From the NCBI GenBank assembly GCA_965236175.1, contig CBDEAT010000003.1, positions 1 to 64,000 on the forward strand: a stretch of 64,000 nt of DNA, written 5' to 3'. A program made the translations under genes and the position numbers. The notes beneath the pieces are model-generated. The model was not told the origin of the DNA. It ran no database searches and saw only the letters and a list, made by a program, of their open reading frames with translations. This document shows, one piece after another, positions 19,526-29,447 of this stretch. Every line of letters begins with the position of its first letter. Within the stretch, counting starts at the first letter, position 1. The DNA comes from Fontibacterium universale. GTDB taxonomy: Bacteria > Pseudomonadota > Alphaproteobacteria > Pelagibacterales > Pelagibacteraceae.

Positions 19526-20350
19526 TTGATCAAGATTTTTATAAGAAAATTTAATTTCTCCAGAATTATTTTTCTTATTTTTAATATCTACTTTTATTCC
19601 CATCAATAGTCCAAGATCGCTTTCTAAGGATTTGATATTAGTATCTTTGCTATTCGTCTTAATTTTTTTTAAGCTGGAAAAAACTTGTTCTTTTTTGACC
19701 AAAAATTCAGCCTGCCTCACAGAAAGATTCTTGTTAACTATTATTTTCGCAAGTTTAATATTGTCTGGAACATTGACTAAACATCTTGCGTGTCCTGAAG
19801 TTAACAATCCATCTGAAATCATTTTTTTTATCTCTTCGGGTAAACCAGCTAGTCTAAGTGTATTAGCAATATGACTTCTGCTTTTTCCTAAAATTTTTGA
19901 TAATGTTTCTTGAGAATAAGCAAATTTTCTTACTAAATTATCATAACCCAAAGCCTCTTCTATTCCGTTTAAATCTGATCTTTGAATATTTTCTAATATT
20001 GCAAATTCTAAAGATTTTTTATCATCAATATTTAAAATAATAACTGGCACTTCGTGAATTTTTGCAAGTTGAGCTGCTCTCCATCTTCTTTCTCCTGCAA
20101 CAATCTCATATTTATCTTCTGATTTTTTTCTAACTAATATTGGCTGAATAATTCCCTGCTCCTTAATTGACTCTGAAAGTTCATTTAGTAATTCTTGATT
20201 AAAATTTTTTCTTGGCTGAGATGGATTAGCATAGACAAAATGTATAGGAATTTTTTCTGATGAACTTTTAGTTTGAATATTTTCTGGAGGAACGTCCCCC
20301 ATTAATGCTGACAGACCTTTTCCTAAACCTTTAAATTTATTTCCAATCAT
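19484..20350 (-). CDS. parB: chromosome-partitioning protein ParB
   Basis: 288 aa. The N-terminus KGLGKGLSALMGD matches the ParA-stimulating peptide region. The CTPase/ParB-N domain has ANPSQPRKNFNQELLNELSE, IIQPILVRKK and YEIVAGERRWRAAQLA (the GERRxRA nucleotide motif). A helix-turn-helix follows (SQETLSKILGKSRSHIANTL) with the LTSGHARCLV segment. It loads at parS, one copy of which lies in rsmG two genes upstream. The 3' end overlaps holA. It begins directly after the parA stop. Confidence 0.97.
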   Translation of the reverse strand: MIGNKFKGLGKGLSALMGDVPPENIQTKSSSEKIPIHFVYANPSQPRKNFNQELLNELSESIKEQGIIQPILVRKKSEDKYEIVAGERRWRAAQLAKIHEVPVIILNIDDKKSLEFAILENIQRSDLNGIEEALGYDNLVRKFAYSQETLSKILGKSRSHIANTLRLAGLPEEIKKMISDGLLTSGHARCLVNVPDNIKLAKIIVNKNLSVRQAEFLVKKEQVFSSLKKIKTNSKDTNIKSLESDLGLLMGIKVDIKNKKNNSGEIKFSYKNLDQLNKIISVLKGYFR

Positions 20351-21151
20351 TTATGCAACTTTTTTTTCTTCCAAATTTTCTCTAATTAAAAACTCATCCA
20401 CAAACTGATTATAAGCCAATGAACCCGAACAATTTTTATCGTACAAAATCACTGGCATTCCAAATGAAGGTGCTTCTGAAATTCTTACATTACGAGGTAT
20501 GTTTGTATTATAGACCTTATTACCAAAAAAATTTCTTCCTTCTTTTTCAACATCAGCACAAAGTTTATTTCGTTTATCATACATAGTCAGAACTATGCCT
20601 TGTATTTCTAAATTAGGATTTAAATTAATTTTTATACGATCAATTGTTTTAACTAGCTGACTTAACCCCTCTAAAGCAAAAAACTCTGTTTGCAATGGAA
20701 CAACTAACGAATGAGAAATAACTAAAGACATAATTGTAAGAAGACTAAGAGATGGAGGGCAATCAATTATAATGTATGAAAATTTTTCTTTTTCTAAATT
20801 ATTTATTGGATCATCAATAATATTTTTTAATAAAAAAGCTTTTTGAGAATTATTTGCAACCTCAGTTTCGAGTCCTGACAAATCTGCATTTGCTGGTATG
20901 ATGCTTAAATTTTCTATCTTAGTTTTTTTTATGCATTCAAAAAAAGAATCTTTCTTTATAAGCAAATCATAAATTGATTTTTCTCTCTCACTCTGACTAA
21001 TCCCAACACCAGTTGATGCATTGCCTTGGGGATCAAGATCGATAAGTAAAACTTTATAATTTTTAAGAGCTAGACCTGCAGCTAAGTTAATTGCCGTAGT
21101 AGTTTTACCAACTCCACCTTTCTGATTTATAACTGAAATTATCCTAGGCAT
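20351..21151 (-). CDS. parA: chromosome-partitioning ATPase ParA
   Basis: 266 aa. It has the deviant Walker A motif NQKGGVGKTTTAINLA at residues 8-23, the A' motif LLIDLDPQGNASTG near 36, and the Walker B-like region IIIDCPPSLSLLTIMSL near 127. It drives segregation of ParB-parS complexes along the nucleoid. It forms an operon with rsmG upstream (8 bp gap) and parB downstream (0 bp). Confidence 0.98.
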   Translation of the reverse strand: MPRIISVINQKGGVGKTTTAINLAAGLALKNYKVLLIDLDPQGNASTGVGISQSEREKSIYDLLIKKDSFFECIKKTKIENLSIIPANADLSGLETEVANNSQKAFLLKNIIDDPINNLEKEKFSYIIIDCPPSLSLLTIMSLVISHSLVVPLQTEFFALEGLSQLVKTIDRIKINLNPNLEIQGIVLTMYDKRNKLCADVEKEGRNFFGNKVYNTNIPRNVRISEAPSFGMPVILYDKNCSGSLAYNQFVDEFLIRENLEEKKVA

Positions 21152-21159
21152 TTACAACT

Positions 21160-21789
21160 TTAAGTTGTACTACGTTTAATATTACTAATTTTAAGAATAT
21201 AAGATTCATCAGATGTAATGCTTCTAAATTTTTCTAGATCAAAAGTATATTTTTTTTTAGCATCCTCTAATTCATGTTGATAAGTTTTACCCTTCATTAG
21301 TATAATACTTTTAATTTTATCATTATTTTTGAAAAGAATATCTATTGTGTCGATTACCTTCTTGAATGCTCTTGAAACTATTGTTGAGATTTTGCTAAAT
21401 TTATAATCTTCTAGCCTTACATTCTGTATTTTTAATGTTAGGCCTAATTTATTTGATAAATCATTTAAGAATTTGCATTTTTTTGGACTTTTATCTATCA
21501 ATACAATATTTCCTTCTACTTTTTTACTATCCATCAAAATCTTTATTATAACTCCTGGAAATCCAGCTCCTGAACCTATATCGACAATTTCAGATTTATC
21601 ATCAATTAAATCGTATATTTGGGCAGAATCTGTAAAATGTCTTGAAAAAATATGATTTTCTGTTGTTTTTCCTATTAAATTCAATAATTTGTTATTTTCT
21701 AATAAAAAATGATTATATATGTTTAATTTTTCAATTGTTTCACGTGAAACATTGAATTTTTTAATAAAAAATTCAATATCCTTGTCCAT
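21160..21789 (-). CDS. rsmG: 16S rRNA (guanine(527)-N7)-methyltransferase RsmG
   Basis: 209 aa SAM-dependent methyltransferase (old name GidB). It has ETIEKLNIYNHFLLENNKLL at the N-terminus, the SAM motif EIVDIGSGAGFPGVIIKIL near residue 66, VLIDKSPKKCKFLNDL, and VSRAFKK. Codons 14-19 (VSRET region) contain the perfect parS palindrome. It lies between mnmG (5 bp upstream) and parA. Confidence 0.96.
   Translation of the reverse strand: MDKDIEFFIKKFNVSRETIEKLNIYNHFLLENNKLLNLIGKTTENHIFSRHFTDSAQIYDLIDDKSEIVDIGSGAGFPGVIIKILMDSKKVEGNIVLIDKSPKKCKFLNDLSNKLGLTLKIQNVRLEDYKFSKISTIVSRAFKKVIDTIDILFKNNDKIKSIILMKGKTYQHELEDAKKKYTFDLEKFRSITSDESYILKISNIKRSTT
21736..21751. other. parS centromere site
   Basis: The exact 16-bp palindrome TGTTTCACGTGAAACA is the consensus parS bound by ParB across bacteria. 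It lies inside the rsmG reading frame, two genes upstream of parB. I did not find a second perfect copy in the window by eye. Confidence 0.95.
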
Positions 21790-21794
21790 ATATT

Positions 21795-23663
21795 CTATGA
21801 TGCTTTTCTAAGAGTATTTTTACAATAAATCATCAATATATTGATTGCAGCCGGTGTCACGCCATCTATTCTTAAAGCCTGACCAAAAGTTAATGGTCTT
21901 ATATCCTTAAGTTTTCTTTTAATCTCATTTGAAAGACCAGAAACGTTATCATAATCAATATTTTTAGGTATTACGAGATTTTCATCCTTTTCAAATATGC
22001 TTATGTCTCTTTTTTGTTGTTCGATATAACCACTATAATGGGACTCTGTTTTTATTAAGTCTTCTATTTCATCTTCATACTTTGGTATATCTGAAAAAAT
22101 GGCTCTTATTTTTTCTAAGGTCACATCTTTAAATTTTAAAATCTGTAAAAGAGATTTTTTTCTGCCATCTTGAGAGATTTTAATTCCATTTTTTTTTAAA
22201 ACGGTAGGTGATACTATTTTATTTGACAAAATAATCTTAAAGTCATTTAAGTCATTGATTTTATTGATAAATTTAGACTTCCTAATTTCAGAAATAAAAT
22301 TATTTTTAATTGCCAAAGGAGTTAATCTTAAATCTGCATTATCAGCTCTCAGTGTTAATCTATATTCAGCTCGGGATGTAAACATCCTGTAAGGTTCGCT
22401 TACACCTTTGGTAATTAAATCATCAATCATCACTCCAATATAAGACTGGGATCTTTCAAATTTTATTGGTTCTAAATTTTTAACGGACTGAGCGGCATTA
22501 AGACCTGCTACAATTCCTTGTGCAGCAGCCTCTTCATATCCTGTTGTTCCGTTAATTTGACCGGCAAGGTATAAATTTTCTATTTTTTTTGTTTTAAGGG
22601 TAAAATCTAATTCTGTTGGGAACACATAATCATACTCAATTGCATACCCAGGTCTTATCATGCGAACATTCTCTAAACCATTGATTTTGAATAGTATTTC
22701 TTGCTGAATCTCCTTTGGCAGAGAAGTAGATATACCATTTGGGTACACTATATTTGTTGTAAGACTTTCTGGTTCTAAAAAAATTTGATGACGTTGCTTA
22801 TCTTTAAATTTTACAATCTTATCTTCTATAGATGGGCAGTATCTAGGACCAACGCTTTTAATAGATCCTGAATACATTGCGCTACGTTTTAAATTTTTTT
22901 CAATAATCTTATGAACCTTGTCATTAGTATAAGTCATCCCACATGAAATCTGTTTGGCATTAATTTTTTTTGTTAAATATGAAAAGAAGAAAGGTTTTTC
23001 ATCAGCATCTTGCATTTCAAGTTCTTCGTAATTAATAGTTGTTCCATCAAGTCTTGGTGGCGTACCAGTTTTCAATCTACCAATTTTAAAATTTAATTTT
23101 TTTAACTGCTCACTTAATCCTAAGGTTGGTTTTTCATCTATTCTCCCTGCAGAAATCTTTTCATCTCCAATATGAATTAGACCATTTAAAAAAGTGCCAG
23201 TTGTTAAAATAAATTTTTTTGCAGAAAGTGAATTTCCAGACTGGGTTTGGATTGAAATTATTTTATTTTTACTAAATTCAAACTTTGTTACTGGATCGTA
23301 AAAAAGACTTAAATTACAATAGCTTAACAGCATTTCTTGCATATATTTTTTATAAAGCTCTCTATCAGATTGAGTTCTGGGTCCTCTAACAGCATGACCT
23401 CTGCTACTATTTAATAATCTAAATTGTATTCCTGATTTATCGGCAACAATTCCCATCACGCCATCCAATGCATCAATTTCTCTGACTAAATGACCTTTGC
23501 CTAATCCGCCTATTGCAGGATTACATGACATTTCACCAATTGTAGAAAGTGAATTTGTAATAAGAGCAGTATTAACCCCCGATCTTGCAGAAGCAGCAGC
23601 AGCTTCGCAACCAGCGTGCCCAGCTCCAATCACAATTACATCAAAATTTTTCTCTAAATTCAT
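21795..23663 (-). CDS. mnmG: tRNA uridine-5-carboxymethylaminomethyl modification enzyme MnmG
   Basis: 622 aa FAD protein that, with MnmE, makes the 5-carboxymethylaminomethyl modification at the wobble uridine. The FAD-binding motif VIVIGAGHAGCEAAAASARS is at residues 9-28. CNPAIGGLGKGHLVREIDAL, the catalytic-cysteine regions (FKIGRLKTGTPPRLD, GPRYCPSIEDKI) and GQINGTTGYEEAAAQG follow. A C-terminal helical domain ends in LRIDGVTPAAINILMIYCK. It is adjacent to its partner mnmE, 47 bp downstream of it. The frame is intact. Confidence 0.98.
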   Translation of the reverse strand: MNLEKNFDVIVIGAGHAGCEAAAASARSGVNTALITNSLSTIGEMSCNPAIGGLGKGHLVREIDALDGVMGIVADKSGIQFRLLNSSRGHAVRGPRTQSDRELYKKYMQEMLLSYCNLSLFYDPVTKFEFSKNKIISIQTQSGNSLSAKKFILTTGTFLNGLIHIGDEKISAGRIDEKPTLGLSEQLKKLNFKIGRLKTGTPPRLDGTTINYEELEMQDADEKPFFFSYLTKKINAKQISCGMTYTNDKVHKIIEKNLKRSAMYSGSIKSVGPRYCPSIEDKIVKFKDKQRHQIFLEPESLTTNIVYPNGISTSLPKEIQQEILFKINGLENVRMIRPGYAIEYDYVFPTELDFTLKTKKIENLYLAGQINGTTGYEEAAAQGIVAGLNAAQSVKNLEPIKFERSQSYIGVMIDDLITKGVSEPYRMFTSRAEYRLTLRADNADLRLTPLAIKNNFISEIRKSKFINKINDLNDFKIILSNKIVSPTVLKKNGIKISQDGRKKSLLQILKFKDVTLEKIRAIFSDIPKYEDEIEDLIKTESHYSGYIEQQKRDISIFEKDENLVIPKNIDYDNVSGLSNEIKRKLKDIRPLTFGQALRIDGVTPAAINILMIYCKNTLRKAS

Positions 23664-23710
23664 AGGGGGTTTATATATCCCATTAACTCAAAAGATAAGG
23701 TATTTTTATT

Positions 23711-25036
23711 CTATTTCCCGATACAGAAATCTTTAAAGATTCTATCTAACAATTCTTCAACATTAACATATCCGACTATTTCTCCAAGATTTCTGACTGC
23801 CAATCTTAAATCTTCTGCTGCAAGGTCAATCTGCTCTATAGATTTTTTATTAAGGCATCTTTGGATAAAAAACACTGTATTTTCAAGGTTTTTTTTATGT
23901 CTTTGTCTTGAAATTATATTGTCTAGATTAACTTTAAAATGTTCATCAATTTTTTCTGATATTGTTTTAACAAGATTACTAATTCCTATATTTTTTTTTA
24001 CTGAAATTCTAATTGGTTTATATATTTTTTCTTCTAAAATTTTATTTGAACTTTTAATATCAATTTTATTTAGAACTAAAATTGATTTTATATCAAATAA
24101 TTTCAAAACTTTTTTATCTAATTTTTTTGTGTGATCAAAAATTATTAATTTTAAATCAGAATCTTTTAAATTTTTATTGGTTAAAAGAATGCCTTTTTTC
24201 TCGATAATGTTTTTTGAATTTCTTAAGCCAGCTGTATCAAAGAATCTAACTAACTTTCCATTTAACATAATACTTGTTTCTATAAGATCACGCGTTGTAC
24301 CGGGTATATTAGAAACAATAGACACTTGCCTATTAGCTAAACAATTAATTAAGGATGATTTCCCAGAATTAGTTGGTCCTATAATTGAAACCCTAAATCC
24401 CTCTCTAATTTTCTCAGAATTCTCACCATTGAGTATTATTTGTCTAATTTTATCATTTATTTTCAATAACTTATCTCTATTATTTGAAAATACATTATCT
24501 CCAACTTCGTCATCGGAGAAATCAATGACAGCCTCATAATCTGAGAGTATTTTGATCATTTCATTTCTTAAACCAGTGTAAATTTTTGTTGTATCTTCGT
24601 TCATTACTTTTAAAGCCTGAATTCTTTGAAGTTCTGTTTCTGAATTTATTAAATCAATTAAACTTTCAGCCTGTAATAAATTAATTTTTTTATTAAGAAG
24701 GGCAGTTTTAGTAAATTCGCCTGGTTTAGCTAATCTACAGTTCTTAAAATTAGATAAAGTTTTTAAAAAATATTTAATAACAGCATTGCTTCCATGAACA
24801 TGAAATTCAACCACATCATCTCCAGTGTAGCTATTAGGTTTTGGAAAAAATATAAAAATCCCTTTATCAATGATCTTATTTTTCTGATCATAAAATGAAG
24901 AAAAATTAGCTACTCTCGGCTTAATTTTTTTAAATTTAGTTATGGTTTTAGCTATCTTAAAGGCCTCTTTTCCAGAGACTCTTATAACTGCCAAACCAGA
25001 TGTTCCGGGGGCTGTAGCTAACGCGAATATTGACAT
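23711..25036 (-). CDS. mnmE: tRNA modification GTPase MnmE
   Basis: 441 aa. The N-terminal formyl-THF-binding domain contains ALATAPGTSGLAVIRVSG and DDVVEFHVHGSN. A helical domain follows. The inserted G domain has G1 GPTNSGKSSLINCL near residue 215, G3 FFDTAGLR and G4 VLNKID. The protein ends with FCIGK, the conserved C-terminal CIGK catalytic cysteine motif. It partners MnmG. It is divergent from ogt with a 31-bp intergenic region. Confidence 0.98.
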   Translation of the reverse strand: MSIFALATAPGTSGLAVIRVSGKEAFKIAKTITKFKKIKPRVANFSSFYDQKNKIIDKGIFIFFPKPNSYTGDDVVEFHVHGSNAVIKYFLKTLSNFKNCRLAKPGEFTKTALLNKKINLLQAESLIDLINSETELQRIQALKVMNEDTTKIYTGLRNEMIKILSDYEAVIDFSDDEVGDNVFSNNRDKLLKINDKIRQIILNGENSEKIREGFRVSIIGPTNSGKSSLINCLANRQVSIVSNIPGTTRDLIETSIMLNGKLVRFFDTAGLRNSKNIIEKKGILLTNKNLKDSDLKLIIFDHTKKLDKKVLKLFDIKSILVLNKIDIKSSNKILEEKIYKPIRISVKKNIGISNLVKTISEKIDEHFKVNLDNIISRQRHKKNLENTVFFIQRCLNKKSIEQIDLAAEDLRLAVRNLGEIVGYVNVEELLDRIFKDFCIGK

Positions 25037-25067
25037 AAAAAAACGATATGATTTAGTTTTAATATAA

Positions 25068-25523
25068 ATGTCAACTTTCCAATTATCTTTTAAAACAAAA
25101 CTAGGCTTTATGTCAGTTATAGAAAATGAAGGTTATATTACTGATATTACTTTTAGAAAAATAACAACACAAAGAAGTACCACCCAATTACTGAAAGTTA
25201 AAAATCAAATAAAACTATTTTTAAATAAAAAAATAAAAAAACTTACCTTCAAAACAAAAACTGTTGGATCAAAAACACAATTAAAAGTTTGGAATGAAAT
25301 TAAAAAAATACCTTATGCGAAAACTGTATCTTATAATTTTATTTCTAAAAAAACCAAAATACATCCACGACATGTTGGGAGAATTTGTGGTCAAAACAGA
25401 TTATTACTTTTTATTCCGTGTCATAGAGTGATTAGGTCCGATGGTTTATTAGGTGGTTTTTCAGCAAAGCACGGCGTTAAGTTGAAAAGTAAAATTCTTA
25501 AAATTGAAGAATTAAATAAATAA
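25068..25523 (+). CDS. ogt: methylated-DNA--protein-cysteine methyltransferase (Ogt/Ada C-terminal type)
   Basis: 151 aa suicide DNA-repair protein that removes O6-alkyl groups from guanine. The C-terminal domain has the helix-turn-helix VWNEIKKIPYAKTVSYN and RHVGRICGQNR. The active-site motif is IPCHRVIRSDG with Cys about residue 122, followed by GGFSAKHGVKLKSKIL. A short N-terminal domain precedes it. The 3' end overlaps the convergent UbiH-like gene by 12 bp. Confidence 0.93.
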   Translation: MSTFQLSFKTKLGFMSVIENEGYITDITFRKITTQRSTTQLLKVKNQIKLFLNKKIKKLTFKTKTVGSKTQLKVWNEIKKIPYAKTVSYNFISKKTKIHPRHVGRICGQNRLLLFIPCHRVIRSDGLLGGFSAKHGVKLKSKILKIEELNK

Positions 25524-26687
25524 ACCCTTATTAGCTATGCTAACAAAATTATTTTTAATAAAAAAATTCTTATCAAGATTAGAAAGTGTATTCTTTCTTA
25601 TGAAAGCATAGCTATCGATCTTAACATCAAATATTTTTCTAATGCCGTCGATCAATGCTGCAAAAGTAAAATTATTTAAATTTGTCTCATCTAAATATTT
25701 TTTAATAAAAATATCATTGCCGATTTCTAGACCTAAATTTTCGCAATATTTAGTAACTTTAATTAGAGAAAATATATTTCTTAAAGTCATATTCCAACCC
25801 TGGCCAGCTATGGGATGAATTTTATTAGCTATCTCACCAAATAGTAAAGTTCTTTTGGAATCTTTTAACTCATTAAAAATATAATTTAGATTAAACTTAT
25901 TAATCTCAGAGATAGAAATTATTTCTTTAAATAATTCTTTAAAATGATTATTAAAAAATTTTGATAAATAATTATTATTTGATACATATTTTTCATTAAC
26001 TGAATTATTTTTAATAGACCAAATTACAGAAGTCTCAGTGCTTGAAACTGGAAGAAAAGCCAAAGGTCCATCTTTTAAAAAAAATTGTCTTGCAGAGTTA
26101 TTTATAATTTTTTTATGAAATAGATTAAAAACATAAGCATTCTCATTATAAGACCTATCTACAACTTTTCTTAATTTGAATTTTGATAATAAAGAAAGAT
26201 TATTAGCAGAAGCAAAAATAATAAGATTATAATTTTCTTTAATTAGATCTTTAAAAGTAATTTCTTTAAAAAATTTATTGTCATTAATCGATGATATTTC
26301 TTTCTTAATGAAATTAATATTTTTTAAACTTTTTAATTTTTTTTTAATATTTAAAAATAAAGTATTACCATCAATAATGTAAGCTAAAGCTTCTTTATTG
26401 TTAGATGCAGCGAATTGAAGATCTTGTTTTAAGCTTATGGATGAATAAGAATCGTGTAAATAAATATTCTTAACAATATTAGATTTTTTTTTAATATCTT
26501 TTAGTCCGTAAAGACATAATTGATCTAAGGAATTCTTGCTTAATGCTATTTTTGTTGGGTTAATTTTTTTTTTATTAAAATCCTGTTCAACTATGTCTAT
26601 TTGTAATCTAAATTTTGATAACAAATAAGCAATCGTTAAGCCTGTAAGACCTGAACCAATAATACAAATTTTTTGAGAGTTAAGCAT
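25512..26687 (-). CDS. UbiH/COQ6-family FAD-dependent hydroxylase
   Basis: 391 aa. The Rossmann dinucleotide fold ICIIGSGLTGLTIAYLLSKF is at residues 7-26. An internal FAD/NAD motif is near residue 150 (YNLIIFASANNLSLLSKF). The second FAD motif LLFGEIANKIHPIAGQGWN contains the HPxAGQGxN signature of ubiquinone-biosynthesis hydroxylases. It most likely hydroxylates the ring of a ubiquinone intermediate on the inner membrane. Which ring position (UbiH, UbiI, UbiF or the broad UbiL/UbiM types of alphaproteobacteria) cannot be decided from sequence alone. It is divergent from ftsK. Confidence 0.85.
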   Translation of the reverse strand: MLNSQKICIIGSGLTGLTIAYLLSKFRLQIDIVEQDFNKKKINPTKIALSKNSLDQLCLYGLKDIKKKSNIVKNIYLHDSYSSISLKQDLQFAASNNKEALAYIIDGNTLFLNIKKKLKSLKNINFIKKEISSINDNKFFKEITFKDLIKENYNLIIFASANNLSLLSKFKLRKVVDRSYNENAYVFNLFHKKIINNSARQFFLKDGPLAFLPVSSTETSVIWSIKNNSVNEKYVSNNNYLSKFFNNHFKELFKEIISISEINKFNLNYIFNELKDSKRTLLFGEIANKIHPIAGQGWNMTLRNIFSLIKVTKYCENLGLEIGNDIFIKKYLDETNLNNFTFAALIDGIRKIFDVKIDSYAFIRKNTLSNLDKNFFIKNNFVSIANKGLFI

Positions 26688-26765
26688 GATTGTCTTTTCC
26701 TTTCGAATTCTATCAACTGAATATTAATGATACAAAGGTTTTAATTGTGATTCGCCAAGCAAAAT

Positions 26766-28886
26766 ATGGAAAAAATAATAACGTTTATTAAAGTAAAATT
26801 AATTGAACTTGCTGGCACAATAACTATTTTTTCTGGTCTTGCGTATTTTGTGTCTTTAACAACCTATTCTGCCAATAATATAAGCTACGTTTTCCCCTCA
26901 GAAAAAAATATTCATAATAAATTTTTCTCTTTTTTTTATTATCTTTCTGATTTTTTTCTTCAAGCTTTTGGCGTTTTGGCATTTTTAATATTTCTTAATT
27001 TAATTATTTGGGGCGGGTATTTAATTATTAAAAAAAAAATTGAAAATTTTTCTATAAAATTATTATTCTTAATTTTATCTATTATTTTCGGAGCTTTATT
27101 TTTCTCAATCAATATTGATCAAAGTTTTTGGCTTCCTGATAATGGCTTTGGGGGTTTTGTTGCTAATTTTATTTCTGAAAAATTAAATATAAAAAATAAT
27201 TCGTTTGGTGCTTATCTTTCAGTTATTTTTGTATGCATATCTCTCATATGTTTTTATTTGAGTGCAGGATTAAATATTCAAGAATGGAAAACTGTTTTTG
27301 TAACTATAAATAATTTATTAAGTTTTTTCCCAAAATTAATATTTAAAATATATATTAAAAGGAAAAATACTGAAGAAATTGCCATTAACGCACCTATACA
27401 GGAAAATATTACTCAAAAAATTCAAGAAGAAGTCCCAGTACAAGAGGTTTCGCCTCAACAACAACTTCCTCTGGAAAGCACAAAGGTTGAAAAATCTACA
27501 AGCTTTAAAATTCCTCCAATAAAATTACTTGATGATCCAGTAAAAATTGAAAATCAATTAGATGAGGAAAGTTATAAAACGCAATCAAAATTTCTCGAAA
27601 ATGTTCTTTTAGATTTTAGTATTTCAGGTGAAATAAAAAGAGTAAGCGCTGGACCTGTTGTAACTTTATATGAATTTGAACCAACTGCAGGAATTAAAAC
27701 ATCAAAAATTATAAATCTTTCTGAAGACATAGCCCGTAACACAAGTTCTATATCAACTAGAGTAGCAACCGTTCCGGGCAAAAGCACCATAGGAATAGAA
27801 ATACCAAACAAGGTAAGAGAAAATGTTGCTTTAAAAGAAATAATTTCTAGCAAAGAATTTAATAATAAAGACATTAAAATTCCAATAACTCTTGGAAAAA
27901 GTATTTCAGGATTTCCAATTGTTGGAGACTTGGTTTCTATGCCACATCTTTTAATTGCTGGAACAACTGGATCTGGAAAATCAGTCTGTATTAATACTTT
28001 AATCCTATCAATTCTTTACAGACACAAACCTGATGACTGCAAACTTATTATGATTGATCCAAAAATGTTGGAGCTTTCTATCTATCAAGGAATCCCTCAT
28101 CTACTAACGCCTGTTATTACTGAACCTAAAAAAGCAACAACAGCTCTAAAATGGGTCGTTAAAGAAATGGAAAAAAGATACCGAGAAATGACTGAAATTG
28201 GAGTGAGAAATATTTCAGGATTTAACGAGAAAGCATCTTCTGAGAGTAGAAAAAAAATGCCTTACATTGTTGTGATAGTTGATGAAATGGCTGATTTAAT
28301 GATGATTGCAGGCAAAGAAATTGAGAACTACATACAAAGACTTGCGCAGATGGCTAGGGCTGCTGGTATTCATATAGTTATGGCAACTCAAAGACCAAGT
28401 GTTGATGTCATCACAGGTACAATTAAAGCTAATTTTCCAACTCGAATATCATTCCAGGTAACGTCAAAAATAGACAGCAGAACTATATTGGGAGAGCAGG
28501 GTGCTGAATTATTGCTTGGGAATGGCGACATGCTTTTTATGTCTTCAGCAAGTAGAATTATAAGAATCCACGGTCCTTATGTTTCTGAAAAAGAAATAGA
28601 AAGAGTTTCAACATTCTTAAGGCTTCAAGGTTCACCAACCTACATTGAAGAAGTAACTAGAATTGAAGAACAAGAAAATGATGAGGTAGTATTAAACTCT
28701 GAAGGTAAAGATGAATTATATAATAAAGCAGTTGAAATAATTAAAACTGAAGGCAAAGCATCGACTAGTTTTTTACAAAGAAAACTTGGAATTGGTTACA
28801 ATAGAGCTGCTAGAATTATTGATCAAATGGAAGAAGAAAAAATAATTAGCCCAGCAAATCACGTAGGTAAAAGAGAAATCTATTAA
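26766..28886 (+). CDS. ftsK: DNA translocase FtsK
   Basis: 706 aa, much shorter than the 1,329-aa E. coli protein but standard for reduced genomes. Four predicted membrane helices lie at about residues 14-34, 55-88, 97-117 and 148-168. A Gln/Pro/Glu linker (about 205-240) follows. The motor domain has Walker A AGTTGSGKSVCIN near 397 and Walker B YIVVIVDEMADLMM near 500, then ATQRPSVDVITG. The DNA-reading gamma winged helix closes it (SFLQRKLGIGYNRAARIIDQ, KREIY). It coordinates dif recombination and segregation at the division septum. lolA follows after 5 bp. Confidence 0.97.
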   Translation: MEKIITFIKVKLIELAGTITIFSGLAYFVSLTTYSANNISYVFPSEKNIHNKFFSFFYYLSDFFLQAFGVLAFLIFLNLIIWGGYLIIKKKIENFSIKLLFLILSIIFGALFFSINIDQSFWLPDNGFGGFVANFISEKLNIKNNSFGAYLSVIFVCISLICFYLSAGLNIQEWKTVFVTINNLLSFFPKLIFKIYIKRKNTEEIAINAPIQENITQKIQEEVPVQEVSPQQQLPLESTKVEKSTSFKIPPIKLLDDPVKIENQLDEESYKTQSKFLENVLLDFSISGEIKRVSAGPVVTLYEFEPTAGIKTSKIINLSEDIARNTSSISTRVATVPGKSTIGIEIPNKVRENVALKEIISSKEFNNKDIKIPITLGKSISGFPIVGDLVSMPHLLIAGTTGSGKSVCINTLILSILYRHKPDDCKLIMIDPKMLELSIYQGIPHLLTPVITEPKKATTALKWVVKEMEKRYREMTEIGVRNISGFNEKASSESRKKMPYIVVIVDEMADLMMIAGKEIENYIQRLAQMARAAGIHIVMATQRPSVDVITGTIKANFPTRISFQVTSKIDSRTILGEQGAELLLGNGDMLFMSSASRIIRIHGPYVSEKEIERVSTFLRLQGSPTYIEEVTRIEEQENDEVVLNSEGKDELYNKAVEIIKTEGKASTSFLQRKLGIGYNRAARIIDQMEEEKIISPANHVGKREIY

Positions 28887-28891
28887 AATAA

Positions 28892-29443
28892 ATGAAGAGA
28901 TTTTTATACATTGTCTTAACAATGTTAATTTTTTTTTGCGTTAATGTAGAAGGATCTGAAAAAGAAAGAATAATTGAAAATTTAAAAAAAATAAATTCTA
29001 TTAAATTTAATTTCACTCAAATCACAAATGACATAACAGAAAATGGCAATTGTCTTATTGTTTACCCAAAAAAAATGAGGTGCTTATACGAAGAAGAAGA
29101 CAAAGAAATTATTGTAAATGATGATTACTTATTCCTTATTAATAAAAGAGAAAATAAAAATTATAACTATAATATCAAAGATACTCCTTTGGGAGTTATG
29201 TTGGACAAAGAAAATATTATAGAAAAATTATCAAAAGTAGAAAAATTTAACAAAATAGATAAAAATATAATCGCAATCATAGATCTAAATTCTCAAGAAA
29301 GTATTGAGATATATTTTAACTCTAAAGAAATGAATATTGTAGGGTGGAAAATAAAAAATTATGACAAATCTAATCTAGAATTCTTAATGAAAAATATTTC
29401 AATAAATATTAATACAAACGAAAAATTTGAAATCCCAAAATAA
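28892..29443 (+). CDS. lolA: outer-membrane lipoprotein carrier protein LolA
   Basis: 183 aa periplasmic shuttle for lipoproteins. The signal peptide is about residues 1-21 (FLYIVLTMLIFFCVNVEG). The family fold is suggested by INSIKFNFTQITN, GNCLIVYPKKMRCLYEEEDK, EIIVNDDYLFLINKR and TPLGVMLDKENI. It is placed directly after ftsK, the usual alphaproteobacterial position of lolA. Sequence identity in this family is low, so position adds much of the support. Confidence 0.88.
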   Translation: MKRFLYIVLTMLIFFCVNVEGSEKERIIENLKKINSIKFNFTQITNDITENGNCLIVYPKKMRCLYEEEDKEIIVNDDYLFLINKRENKNYNYNIKDTPLGVMLDKENIIEKLSKVEKFNKIDKNIIAIIDLNSQESIEIYFNSKEMNIVGWKIKNYDKSNLEFLMKNISININTNEKFEIPK

Positions 29444-29447
29444 AAAG

